Of a stretch of DNA of 64,000 nt, positions 25,003 through 33,137 are shown piece after piece. The DNA comes from Micromonospora sp. Llam0 (GTDB lineage: Bacteria > Actinomycetota > Actinomycetes > Mycobacteriales > Micromonosporaceae). Both the position numbers and the translations under genes were made by a program. The first letter of the stretch is position 1, and each line of letters begins with the position of its first letter. Below the pieces are notes generated by a model, which worked only from the letters and a program-made list of their open reading frames with translations, was not told the origin of the DNA and searched no databases. Where the stretch lies: positions 3,038,001 to 3,102,000 of the forward strand of contig NZ_RJJY01000001.1 of assembly GCF_003751085.1 (NCBI RefSeq), given 5' to 3'.

Positions 25003-25766
25003 GCCGGCAGCAGGGTCTGCAACGCGACGCCCAGCCCGCCGTCGACGGCGATCACCTGACCCGTGACGTAGCGGGCGGCGTCGCCGAGCAGGAAGACCAC
25101 GACCGGGGCGATGTCCGTCGCGGACCCGGTGCGACCCAGCGGTACGGCGGCACCGCGGCGCTGGGCGGCCTGCGGGTCGCGGCTGCTGGCCGAGAAGTTG
25201 GTGCCGCTGACGATGCCCGGCGCGACGGCGTTCGCCCGGATGCCGTCCGGACCCCATTCCAGCGCCATCTGCCGGGTCAGTGCGATCACCGCAGCCTTGG
25301 CGGCGTTGTAGGCGCCGGCGCCGGGAGCGACGTGGATGCCGCACAGCGACGAGATGTTGACGATCGCGCCGCCCGACGTCATCGCGGGCAGTGCGGCCTG
25401 GCTGCAGTAGAGCGCGCTGGCGCAGTCGATCCGCATGATCGCGTCCCAGTCGTCCGGGCTGACCGACCGCAGTGCTCCGCCGCGTACCACGCCGACGTTG
25501 TTGACCAGACCGGTGAGCCGGCCGAGCCGGTTGACGGCGGCGGCCACCACGGTTGCGGCGGCCCGTGGATCGGCCACGTCCCCGGCGACGGGGTAGGCGG
25601 TGCCGCCGACGGCGACGACCGTGTCGGCGGTGACCTGGGCGGCGGCCGGGTCGAGGTCGTTGACGGCGACCGCCGCGCCGGCCGCCGCGACCTGTAGTGC
25701 GGTCGCCGCCCCGATCCCCGATCCGGCACCGGTGACCAGCACCGCTCCGTCCACCAGTGGTGTCAT
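24999..25766 (-). CDS. SDR-family NAD(P)-dependent oxidoreductase
   Basis: A 255-residue classical SDR: AVLVTGAGSGIGAATALQV, LVNNVGVVRGG, IVNISSLCGI with the catalytic Ser, AYNAAKAAVIALTRQ with Y-x3-K, and YVTGQVIAVDGGLG at the C-terminus. All active-site elements are intact. The ATG at 25766 follows AAAGAGGGG; a further upstream start adds only a Gly/Ser-rich stretch. It lies between the aldehyde dehydrogenase (44 bp upstream) and the old-yellow-enzyme gene (4-bp overlap). A role in oxidising a hydroxy intermediate is inferred from context only. Confidence 0.92.
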   Translation of the reverse strand: MTPLVDGAVLVTGAGSGIGAATALQVAAAGAAVAVNDLDPAAAQVTADTVVAVGGTAYPVAGDVADPRAAATVVAAAVNRLGRLTGLVNNVGVVRGGALRSVSPDDWDAIMRIDCASALYCSQAALPAMTSGGAIVNISSLCGIHVAPGAGAYNAAKAAVIALTRQMALEWGPDGIRANAVAPGIVSGTNFSASSRDPQAAQRRGAAVPLGRTGSATDIAPVVVFLLGDAARYVTGQVIAVDGGLGVALQTLLPA

Positions 25767-25810
25767 CCCGACCCCTCTTTCTCCGCCGCCCGACGGTCCG
25801 CCGGACGGAC

Positions 25811-27283
25811 TCATTCGTCGATCGCCAGCAGTACGTTCTTGACCCGGCTGAACTCCAGCAGTCCGGCGAGCCCGCCGACCTTGCCGTAGCCGCTCTGTTT
25901 CACCCCGCCGAACGGCGCGAACGGCCCGGCGGGCGCGCCGGCCCCGTTGACCCCGACGTTGCCGACGGCCAGCGCCGAGGCGACCCGCATCGCCCGGTCG
26001 ACGTCGCGGGTGTGCACGTAGCCGGCGAGCCCGTACCGGCTGGCGTTGGCCGCCTCGACCGCCTCGGCTTCGCCGTCGAACCGGCAGACCGACAGCACCG
26101 GGCCGAAGATCTCCTCGGTGGCGAGTTCGCTGTGCGGGTCGACGTCGGAGAAGACGGTCGGGGCGACGTAGTAGCCGTCGGCCAGCTCACCGCCCAGCCG
26201 GTGCCCGCCGAGTACCAGGTCACCGGTGTTGTTCTCCCGGGCCCGGTCGATGGTCCCGACGACCCGCTCGCAGGCGGCCGCGTCGATCAGCGGTCCCATC
26301 CGGGCGGCCGGGTCGAACGGGTCGCCGACGGTGACCGCCCGCAGGCCGTCCAGCAGCCGGCCGAGCACCTCGTCGTACACGTCGTCGTGGACGAACATCC
26401 GGGTCGGGATGGTGCAGCCCTGGCCGCTGTTGGCGGTGATCAGCAGCGCGAACCGGCAGGCCCGGTCGAGGTCGGCGTCCGGGAAGACCAGTGACGCGCT
26501 CTTGCCGCCGAGCTCCAGCAGCAGCGGCTTGAGCGTCGGGGCGGCCGCCGCCTGGATCCGACTCGCCGTCGCCGGACCGCCGACGAACCCGATCTTGTCC
26601 ACCTCGGGGTGGCGGACCAGGGCGTCGCCGACCGCCGGGCCGCCGGGCAGGACGTTCACCACGCCGGGCGGTAGTCCGGCCTCGACGCAGAGTCGACCGA
26701 ACCGCAACGCCGCGAACGGGGCCTGCTCCGGTGGTTTGACGATGACCGTGCACCCGGCGGCCAGCGCCGGGGCGACGGTGGTCTGGATGTTTGCCAGCGG
26801 GTGGTTCCAGGTGAGGATCGCGCCGACCACGCCGACCGGTTCCAGCAGGGTCAGGTCCAACGCCCCGGGCATCCGCAGTGCGTCGCCGGCGGCCTTGTCC
26901 AGCCAGCCGGCGTAGTAGTCGAAGAAGGTCTGGCCGGTGGTGTAGCGGCCGTACGACAGGGCCGCCGGGGTGCCGACCTCGAGCGCGTTGATCGCGGCGA
27001 GGTCGGCGGCGTTGGCCCGGATCAGGTCGCCGAGGCGGGACAGCACCTGACGACGCCGGTCGGTGGGCCAGTTGCGCCAGCCGGGGGCGGCGGCCCGGGC
27101 GGCGGCGACCGCCTCGTCCACCTCGGCGGCCCCGGCCAGGGCGAAGCTCTGCTGGACGCGGCCGGTGCCCGGGTCGACGTGGTCGCGTCGACCGCCGGTG
27201 CCGGTGTCGCGCCACTGTCCGTCGATCAGAATGCCGGGGCGTAGCAGGCCGGTCGGGTCGGCCGGTCGGTTGATCACCGTCAT
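25811..27283 (-). CDS. NAD(P)-dependent aldehyde dehydrogenase
   Basis: A 490-residue member of the ALDH superfamily. It has GAILTWNHPLANIQTTVAPALAAGCTVIVKPPEQAP, the general-base motif LLELGGKSASLVFPDAD, the nucleophile in NSGQGCTIPTRMFV, and EEIFGPVLSVCRFD. Length is normal for the family. It would oxidise an aldehyde intermediate to the acid in the cytoplasm. It is the first gene of a minus-strand operon (ALDH, SDR, OYE, FAD dehydrogenase) with a KstR2-type palindrome 59 bp upstream. The natural aldehyde is unknown. Confidence 0.95.
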   Translation of the reverse strand: MTVINRPADPTGLLRPGILIDGQWRDTGTGGRRDHVDPGTGRVQQSFALAGAAEVDEAVAAARAAAPGWRNWPTDRRRQVLSRLGDLIRANAADLAAINALEVGTPAALSYGRYTTGQTFFDYYAGWLDKAAGDALRMPGALDLTLLEPVGVVGAILTWNHPLANIQTTVAPALAAGCTVIVKPPEQAPFAALRFGRLCVEAGLPPGVVNVLPGGPAVGDALVRHPEVDKIGFVGGPATASRIQAAAAPTLKPLLLELGGKSASLVFPDADLDRACRFALLITANSGQGCTIPTRMFVHDDVYDEVLGRLLDGLRAVTVGDPFDPAARMGPLIDAAACERVVGTIDRARENNTGDLVLGGHRLGGELADGYYVAPTVFSDVDPHSELATEEIFGPVLSVCRFDGEAEAVEAANASRYGLAGYVHTRDVDRAMRVASALAVGNVGVNGAGAPAGPFAPFGGVKQSGYGKVGGLAGLLEFSRVKNVLLAIDE

Positions 27284-27341
27284 CGACGGCCGCCGGGGGC
27301 CGGGATCGGCGTCGGGTCGGCTGACAGCATCACGATCACCT

Positions 27342-27355
27342 CACAAGCGCTTGCT
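27342..27355. promoter_or_regulatory. Operator candidate 6, KstR2-type palindrome
   Basis: CACAAGCGCTTGCT holds the perfect centre CAAGCGCTTG and misses the outer A only. It lies upstream of the aldehyde dehydrogenase operon, in the gap behind the MBL hydrolase gene. Confidence 0.7.
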
Positions 27356-27423
27356 TGGTGGCCCACACTACCGCATCCCGCACCGCCGCGAAACCCGTGC
27401 TCAGGCCACAGGTAGACCCACGG

Positions 27424-28449
27424 TCAGGTCACCGGCCGGTACGCCGTAACGCCGTCCACCCGGTGCGCCGCCACCCGGCCCTGCTCGGCCAGCAGGTCGA
27501 GATGCAACGCCGTCTCGTTGACCGCCAGCATCCGGTGGTACGGCGGCAGATCGTCGAGCGCCCGGCGACGTCGTGTCCAGGGCAGGGTCAGCGCCACCTG
27601 GTACGCGGTCCGTGCGCCGGCACCGACCGCAACCGCCATCTCGGCCAACCGGTCCCGGTGGTGGGCCAGCAGTTCGTCCACCCGTCGGTGGACGCTGTCG
27701 CCCACCGGCCCGTGCGCCGGCAGCAGCAGCGCGTCCGGCAACGCCCGTACCGCCCGCAGCGACTCCAGGTACCGGCCCAGCGGGCGGTGCGCCGCCACCG
27801 CCTCGAAGCCGACCGACGGGGTGATACCCGGCAACACGTGGTCACCGGCGAAGAGCAGCCCGGCCTGCGGGTCGCGGAAGACGTAGTGCCCGGCGGTGTG
27901 GCCCGGTGTCGGCAACGCCCGCAACCGGCGGCCGGACAACGCCACCTCCCGCTCGCCGGACAGCCACTCGTCCGGCGGTTGCCAGTCGAGTTCCGGCTGC
28001 TCCGCGTCGGAGGTCAGCCGCTTCACCTGGTCGGCGAGGTCGGCGGCACCGGCGGCGCGCAACTGGGCCAGCGGGGCGGCGTACGGCTCGTCGGTGCCGG
28101 CCGCCATGAACTCCAGGCTCGGCTGCTCTCCCGCCCCGAGCGCGATCGACACCCCGGTCTCCCGCCGGATCGCGACCGCCTGCGAATAGTGGTCCTGGTG
28201 AAGGTGAGTGACCAGGAAACGGCGGATCGCGGCGAGGTCGTGCCCACGGTCACCGAGCGCTGCCTCGAGAGCCTTACGGGCGGCCGGCACCGCCCAACCG
28301 GCGTCGACCAACACCAGCCCGGCGTCGTCCTCGATCGCGTAGACGTTGACCGCCCGCAGCGCGTCGCCGGGCATCGGCAGCGGAATCCGGTACACCCCGT
28401 CCGCGACCGGGTGCGCCCCCGGCGTCATCCAGTCCGACCCCGTCGCCAT
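27424..28449 (-). CDS. Metallo-beta-lactamase-fold hydrolase (LACTB2-like)
   Basis: A 341-residue MBL-fold protein. The metal motif is THLHQDHYSQ (H-x-H-x-D-H), with later ligands in PTPGHTAGH, LFAGDHVLPG and LLPAHGPVG. The C-terminal 45 residues (YHRMLAVNETALHLDLLAEQGRVA) form the winged-helix extension seen in LACTB2-like hydrolases. Substrates in this branch include thioesters, lactones and RNA; in this island a lactone or CoA-thioester is the reasonable guess. The ATG follows GAGGGGG. It is a single gene with its own operator-like palindrome 40 bp upstream. Confidence 0.9.
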   Translation of the reverse strand: MATGSDWMTPGAHPVADGVYRIPLPMPGDALRAVNVYAIEDDAGLVLVDAGWAVPAARKALEAALGDRGHDLAAIRRFLVTHLHQDHYSQAVAIRRETGVSIALGAGEQPSLEFMAAGTDEPYAAPLAQLRAAGAADLADQVKRLTSDAEQPELDWQPPDEWLSGEREVALSGRRLRALPTPGHTAGHYVFRDPQAGLLFAGDHVLPGITPSVGFEAVAAHRPLGRYLESLRAVRALPDALLLPAHGPVGDSVHRRVDELLAHHRDRLAEMAVAVGAGARTAYQVALTLPWTRRRRALDDLPPYHRMLAVNETALHLDLLAEQGRVAAHRVDGVTAYRPVT

Positions 28450-28488
28450 CGGGCACCCCCTCGTGCTGGCCAACCAGCCACCGAACAT

Positions 28489-28502
28489 ACCGGTCGCTTG
28501 CT
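28489..28502. promoter_or_regulatory. Operator candidate 7, weak KstR2-type palindrome
   Basis: ACCGGTCGCTTGCT keeps one good half-site (CTTGCT, continuing to TGG) and a degenerate other half. It sits 40 bp upstream of the MBL hydrolase. This is the right-most copy found and marks the probable edge of the regulon. Confidence 0.5.
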
Positions 28503-28567
28503 TGGCTGCCGGTGGTACCGCTCACCCGCAGCCGGTGATCGTCCACACATCGCGCGGGCACAACGGG

Positions 28568-30172
28568 TCAGTAGCCGCGCCACGCCGCCCGACTGTAGGT
28601 GAGCACCCGGGGATCCAGCAGCGTCGACGGCTCGACCGGCACCGGGCCCCGGTCCGGTGGAAAGACCTGTGCCGCCCGCAGCACCTCGGGGCCCAGGAAG
28701 CGCAGCGCGGGCGCCTCCGCAGATAGCTGCGGCGTCGGCACCGGCCCGTCCCCGTCACCCTCGGCGACCGCGAGCAGGAAACCCCAGTCACCGAACGACG
28801 GAACATCGACGTGGTACGGCCGGGTCGTCCAGCCGGCATGCCGCACCGACGCCTCGATGCACCAGAAGGCACGCGGCGCGAAGTACGGGGACCCGGCCTG
28901 CACCACCATCCTGCCCTGCGGACCGAGGGCCTGCCGGACCAGCGAGTAGAACTCCACCGAGTAGAGCTTCGCCGTCGCGGTCTGGTCCGGGTCCGGCAGA
29001 TCGACGACGACCGCGTCGAACACCCCTGGTGCACCGCGCAGCCAGGCGAACGCGTCGGCGTGCACCAGGCGTACCCGCGGATCGTCGAAGGCCGCGCCGT
29101 TGAGCGCCCGGATGTCCGGCTCGGCCCGGGCCAACGCGACCACCGCCGGGTCCAGCTCGACGACCGTCACCGAGGCGACGTCGGGGTAGCGCAGCACCTC
29201 GCGCAGGGCCAGCCCGTCCCCCCCACCGAGCAGCAGCACCCGGTCCCGCCGCCCGGCCAGCGCCGGATGGACCAACGCCTCGTGGTAGCGGTACTCGTCC
29301 ACCGAGCTGAACTGCAGATCCCCGTCGAGGTACAGCCGCAGGTCGGAGCCGTCGGCGACCGGCGACACCGCCCGGGTCAGGACGATCTCCTGGTAGCGGC
29401 TGCGTTCGGCGTGCACCACCGGATCCCGGTAGAGCTGCTGGCGCGCGGTCACCTCGAAGTCCGCCGCCACCAGATAGGCACCGGCCAGCGTCGCCATCAC
29501 CACCGTGGCCGCGAGGGCGACCCCGGCCCGGCCCCGGCGGCCGAGATCGCCCCGGAAAACCGTGCCGACCAGCAGGATTCCGGCCAGCGCGTTCACCGCG
29601 CCGACCAGCAGCGCCCCACGCAACTGGCCGAAGAACGGGATCAGCAGGAACGGGAAGGCCAGACCGCCCAGCAGGGCACCGACGTAGTCGGCCGCGAACA
29701 GGTCGGCGACCGCGCTACCCGCCGCCTGCGCCCGGATCCGCTGCAGCAGGACCATCAGCAGCGGAATCTCCGCCCCGATCAGCAGCCCCAGCACGAACGC
29801 GGTCGCCACCAGCGCGGGCGCGTAGAGGTCCAGCCAGGCGAAGGCGGCGTACAGGCCCAGCACCGACAACCCGCCGAGCAGCGCCAGGATGAGCTCGACC
29901 GCGGCGAAGGCCACTACCGCGCGGTGCTGCAGCGGCTTGGCCGCCAACGCACCGACGCCCATCGCGAAGACCATCACGCCCAGCACGATCGACGCCTGAC
30001 CGACGGTGTCACCGATCAGGTAGCTGCCCAGGGCGACCAGCGCCAGCTCGTACACCAGGCCGCAGGCCGCACAGACGAAGACCGCGGCCAGGACCGCCGG
30101 CCGGGCCAGCCGGGCGTACCGGCGGCCGGTGCCGGCACCGTCGCCCGGCGTCGGCACCACGACCGCCGACAT
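28568..30172 (-). CDS. Membrane-fused spermidine synthase-like aminopropyltransferase
   Basis: A 534-residue protein in two parts. Residues 1-240 hold about seven hydrophobic membrane segments, beginning LARPAVLAAVFVCAACGLVYELALVALGSYLIG. Residues about 265-510 form a polyamine-aminopropyltransferase domain with YQEIVLTR, LRLYLDGDLQFSSVDEYRYHEALVHPAL, the nucleotide-binding LLLGGGDGLALREVLRYP and FDAVVVDLPDPD. It matches the long SpeE-like proteins of actinobacteria. The final D-x-P-D block suggests an active or once-active enzyme, but whether it makes spermidine is unproven. It is the last gene of the DUF4178-DUF2617-DUF4247-DUF350 operon, an order I recall for Rv2598-Rv2601 of Mycobacterium tuberculosis. 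Confidence 0.9.
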   Translation of the reverse strand: MSAVVVPTPGDGAGTGRRYARLARPAVLAAVFVCAACGLVYELALVALGSYLIGDTVGQASIVLGVMVFAMGVGALAAKPLQHRAVVAFAAVELILALLGGLSVLGLYAAFAWLDLYAPALVATAFVLGLLIGAEIPLLMVLLQRIRAQAAGSAVADLFAADYVGALLGGLAFPFLLIPFFGQLRGALLVGAVNALAGILLVGTVFRGDLGRRGRAGVALAATVVMATLAGAYLVAADFEVTARQQLYRDPVVHAERSRYQEIVLTRAVSPVADGSDLRLYLDGDLQFSSVDEYRYHEALVHPALAGRRDRVLLLGGGDGLALREVLRYPDVASVTVVELDPAVVALARAEPDIRALNGAAFDDPRVRLVHADAFAWLRGAPGVFDAVVVDLPDPDQTATAKLYSVEFYSLVRQALGPQGRMVVQAGSPYFAPRAFWCIEASVRHAGWTTRPYHVDVPSFGDWGFLLAVAEGDGDGPVPTPQLSAEAPALRFLGPEVLRAAQVFPPDRGPVPVEPSTLLDPRVLTYSRAAWRGY

Positions 30173-30194
30173 CAACCGACCGCCGACATCAACT
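30161..30194. repeat. 17-bp tandem duplication at a gene junction
   Basis: GACCGCCGACATCAAC occurs twice head to tail (30161 and 30178), each copy 17 bp with the following base C or T. It spans the end of the DUF350 gene and the start of the SpeE-like gene, so it may have created the current stop/start spacing. Confidence 0.85.
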
Positions 30195-30614
30195 GATCGC
30201 CGCCGCAACGATGGCACCGGTGGCAAGGTGGATGGTGGCGCTGACCCAGACCGCCGGGTGCGGCTCCCGGTCCACCAGGATGTCCCCGAGGCGGCCCGGC
30301 GTGACCGCGTCCAGCAGCACGAACGAAACCGCCATCACGAGCAGGCCGAGCAGTCCGTACCCGGCGGTGCCGACCAGTCCGGTGACGAAGCTGTTCTCCC
30401 CGGCGGCGATCGCGGCCACCACGATGGTGCCCACCGCGAACAGGTTCGAGGCGAGCAGCACGGTCGCGTTGCGGTTGCGCTGCGCCCAGATGAGTTCGTG
30501 CAGCTTGCCCGGGGTCACCAGGTCGACCAGCAGGTAGCCGAGCGCCATCAGGACCAGACCGACCCCGGCGTACGCCAGGGTGAGCAGCAGATCAACGAAC
30601 AGAGTGCGGAACAT
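30189..30614 (-). CDS. DUF350 membrane protein
   Basis: A 141-residue protein with four hydrophobic helices in two similar halves (LLLTLAYAGVGLVLMALGYLLVDLVTPGKL and GYGLLGLLVMAVSFVLLDAVTPGRL), the internal duplication typical of DUF350. The function is unknown. It lies 16 bp ahead of the SpeE-like start and 31 bp after the DUF4247 stop in a conserved five-gene operon, so a role tied to the membrane aminopropyltransferase is inferred. Confidence 0.9.
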   Translation of the reverse strand: MFRTLFVDLLLTLAYAGVGLVLMALGYLLVDLVTPGKLHELIWAQRNRNATVLLASNLFAVGTIVVAAIAAGENSFVTGLVGTAGYGLLGLLVMAVSFVLLDAVTPGRLGDILVDREPHPAVWVSATIHLATGAIVAAAIS

Positions 30615-30645
30615 GTGCCAACTCCAGGTGGTGGGATGGGGGTGG

Positions 30646-31071
30646 TTACTTGCCGGTGCCGGGACCGCCGCCCCGGATCGTGCTGCCGCGCTGCCAGTTC
30701 CACGAGTTACCGACGACGGAGCGGTACCGGGGGTACGCGGTCGTCATACGTTCCAGCAGGATCAGCGAGCCGGCGGCGATCGGCAGGATGACCACCGAGT
30801 CGTCGCCGTAGCGCAGGTAGTGGCGGTCACCGACGGTGTACTGGTCGGCCGGGCTGAACGCCCGGGTGAGTTGCTGCGCCACCTGGCGCGGCGGCAGATC
30901 GGAGCGGTAACCCTCGGCGTCGGAGCCGATGTCGTCGACCACTGAGCGGGCATAGCTGCGCTCGACGTAGCCGCGGGCGGAGAAGGTGCCGGCGGCCAGC
31001 CCACAGCACGACACGATCACGCCCACCAGAGCGAGGACCACGCCACCGACGATCCATTTGCGGGAAGTCAC
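30646..31071 (-). CDS. DUF4247 family membrane-anchored protein
   Basis: A 141-residue protein with one N-terminal membrane helix (IVGGVVLALVGVIVSCCGLAAGTF) and an outside domain containing RGYVERSY, YLRYGDDSVVILPIAAGSLILLERM and a Gly-rich end. The pattern is that of DUF4247, whose function is unknown. The GTG start was chosen because it overlaps the upstream DUF2617 stop as GTGA. It belongs to the conserved operon ending in the SpeE-like gene. Confidence 0.85.
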   Translation of the reverse strand: MTSRKWIVGGVVLALVGVIVSCCGLAAGTFSARGYVERSYARSVVDDIGSDAEGYRSDLPPRQVAQQLTRAFSPADQYTVGDRHYLRYGDDSVVILPIAAGSLILLERMTTAYPRYRSVVGNSWNWQRGSTIRGGGPGTGK

Positions 31072-31613
31072 CGTACTGTCACCACCGTCTCGGTCTCGAC
31101 CAACTCGGCTGTCTGCGGGTACGCATGCCAGGTGCGCCAACTGATCCGCGCACCATCGATCCGGGCGTGCAGCGCGGTGAGCGCGTCCGGGCTGCCCGGA
31201 AAGACGCCGACCAGAGCGTGCGGGTCAACGGTCAACTGCCGGCGGAGGCGGTCGGCCCGCCCGGCGAGTTCGCCGGCCGACAGCCGAAGCGCCCGCGCGG
31301 CGAACCGGTAGCCGTCATCGGCGTCCACCACCGCCGGCAGGTCGGGCGGGTGACCGGGCAGGCAGGCGAGCGTCTCGACCAGGTCATGGCCGGCGGTACG
31401 CAGCACGACCTGGTGTGAGGCCCCGAGCAACCGCAGCCGCAGCAGCCCTGCCGGCTGCGGACCGGGCGGCGGCGGATTGGACCGGGCGCCGCCGCTGGCG
31501 CCCGGCAGGGGCAGCTCGAGCACGTGCAGGGCGGGTCGCTCGGCCAGACCGAGCGCGAAGCTGAGCTCCGCCGCACTCGTGTCGACGTACGGTGCGTCCA
31601 GGGCGACCAGCAT
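31068..31613 (-). CDS. DUF2617 family protein
   Basis: A 181-residue soluble protein starting MLVALDAPYVDTSAAELSFAL, with GASHQVVL and a C-terminal WRTWHAYPQTAELVETET, matching the DUF2617 pattern found in the conserved actinobacterial DUF4178-DUF2617-DUF4247-DUF350-SpeE operon. No enzyme motif is visible. The ATG sits 1 bp from the DUF4178 stop, and the gene overlaps the DUF4247 gene by 4 bp. Function unknown. Confidence 0.85.
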   Translation of the reverse strand: MLVALDAPYVDTSAAELSFALGLAERPALHVLELPLPGASGGARSNPPPPGPQPAGLLRLRLLGASHQVVLRTAGHDLVETLACLPGHPPDLPAVVDADDGYRFAARALRLSAGELAGRADRLRRQLTVDPHALVGVFPGSPDALTALHARIDGARISWRTWHAYPQTAELVETETVVTVR

Positions 31614-31614
31614 G

Positions 31615-32283
31615 TCAGGCCTTCCCGGCAGTCGGTGCCTCACCGGCGGAGGGGTAGATCATCACCTCGGCGCGGTGCAGCACCTCGCCGAAGCCGACCT
31701 CCCAGCGGCCCGAGTCGCCGAAGCCTTCGAAGGACAGCCGGGCGTTGTCCGGGGCGGTGTAGTCGAAGTAGCGCACGAAGCCGCTGGGGGTCAGCCCGGT
31801 CGCCCCGACGCTGGTGAACCGGGCCTGGCCGGACTCGTCGAGCCGGTAACGGCGCCCGGCGACATCCACCGCCGGCGGGCCGGGCTGCAGGTGTTGCAGG
31901 TCAGGCCCGGCCGCCCGCCACAGCACCAGCTCCAGGTCGGGATCGGACTCGACAGAGAGCCACAGCTTGTCGCCCCGCGCGTCGTCGAGGAAGTGCTCGC
32001 TCCAGGTCCAACTGCCCTCGGCGAAGTGCAGGCTGCCGCGGACCGCGTACGACTGTGCCCGGATCTCCACGATGTCGCCGGGGCCGAGGCGACGCGGATC
32101 GCCACGCAACGCGTCGGTGTCACCGGTGTGGAACGGGTCGACCGGTCCCCCACCGGGCCTCTTCCGAGACCCACCGGTCCGGGTCCGGGTCTGCCACACG
32201 GCGATCGCCGCCACCACCACACCAGCCGTCGCGATCAGGCATCCCAGCCCGGTCACCAGGTAAGCAATGGTCCCGTTCATCAT
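31615..32283 (-). CDS. DUF4178 family membrane-anchored protein
   Basis: A 222-residue protein with one N-terminal helix (TIAYLVTGLGCLIATAGVVVAAIAVWQ) and a DUF4178 domain (LGPGDIVEIRAQSYAVRGSLHFAEGSWTW, WEVGFGEVLHRAEVMIYP). The start is the first of two adjacent ATGs, eight bases after GGAGGA. It leads the five-gene operon that ends in the SpeE-like protein. Function unknown. Confidence 0.87.
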   Translation of the reverse strand: MMNGTIAYLVTGLGCLIATAGVVVAAIAVWQTRTRTGGSRKRPGGGPVDPFHTGDTDALRGDPRRLGPGDIVEIRAQSYAVRGSLHFAEGSWTWSEHFLDDARGDKLWLSVESDPDLELVLWRAAGPDLQHLQPGPPAVDVAGRRYRLDESGQARFTSVGATGLTPSGFVRYFDYTAPDNARLSFEGFGDSGRWEVGFGEVLHRAEVMIYPSAGEAPTAGKA

Positions 32284-32391
32284 CGCCGCGTCCTCCGTAC
32301 GTCGCACCGGTCGACGACCGTAACAAGTGCGCGCACGTCACTCGCAGCTAACGCGACTAAGTGACGGGTCAGCGACGCAACGCAGCGACTT

Positions 32392-33039
32392 TCACCGCAG
32401 ATGCGTGTCGAACCAGCCGGCGGCGTCGGCGGCGACCCGGTCCAGCGCGCCCGGCTCGGCGAACAGGTGACCGGCGCCCGGCACCACCCGCAAATCGTGC
32501 GGTGCCCGCAGGGCGGCCGCAGCCGCCGCGTTGAGCTCCGCGACCTGCGGATCAAGCTCCCCGACCAGCAGCAGGGTCGGTGCCCGTACCTCGGCCAGGA
32601 CGGTCCCGGCCAGGTCCGGCCGGCCGCCCCGGGACACCACGGCACCGACCCGTTCCGGCCGGGAGGCGGCGGCACTCAGCGCCGCCGCCGCGCCGGTGCT
32701 GGCGCCGAACAGCCCCACCGGCAGTCCGTCGAGTTCCGGCTGCTCGACGACCCAGTCCACCACTGCGGTCAACCGCCGGCTGAGCAGGGCGATGTCGAAG
32801 CGCAGTTGGGCGGTGGTCGCGTCGATCTGCTCCTCCTCCTTGGTCAGCAGATCGGCCAGGACGGTCGCCAGGCCGGTCGCGTGCAGCCGGCCGGCCACCG
32901 TCCGGTTGCGGGGACTGAGCCGGGAGCTGCCGCTGCCGTGGGCGAACAGCACCACCGCCCGGGTGCGGGCGGGCACCATCACGTCCGCGTCGAGCGCGAC
33001 GTCGATGGCGGGGACGCGGGTCACTGTGTCCTGGGCCAC
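32392..33039 (-). CDS. Alpha/beta hydrolase, dienelactone-hydrolase-like
   Basis: A 215-residue small alpha/beta hydrolase: RAVVLFAHGSGSSRLSPRNR with the oxyanion HG, the nucleophile elbow LFGASTGAAAAL, an acid segment LLLVGELDPQV, and the final His in VPGAGHLFAEPGAL. The triad is complete and length is normal for the group often annotated as dienelactone hydrolase or phosphoribosyl-transferase-associated hydrolase. The GTG start has no strong ribosome-binding site. It is a single gene between two operons; the 108-bp gap before it holds nothing recognisable. Confidence 0.88.
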   Translation of the reverse strand: MAQDTVTRVPAIDVALDADVMVPARTRAVVLFAHGSGSSRLSPRNRTVAGRLHATGLATVLADLLTKEEEQIDATTAQLRFDIALLSRRLTAVVDWVVEQPELDGLPVGLFGASTGAAAALSAAASRPERVGAVVSRGGRPDLAGTVLAEVRAPTLLLVGELDPQVAELNAAAAAALRAPHDLRVVPGAGHLFAEPGALDRVAADAAGWFDTHLR

Positions 33040-33137
33040 CGAAGCCGGGTACCCGGCCGACGACCGGTCATGCCTGCGACTGACGCTCAGCCGTGGGCCG
33101 GCGGATCGCCCTGGCTGCCGGGGTCCAGCTCACCTGG

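Noticed and set aside
28489..30614. CRISPR array or other phage-defence system
   Set aside because: No regularly spaced repeats with unique spacers were seen. The only repeat is the 17-bp duplication at 30161.
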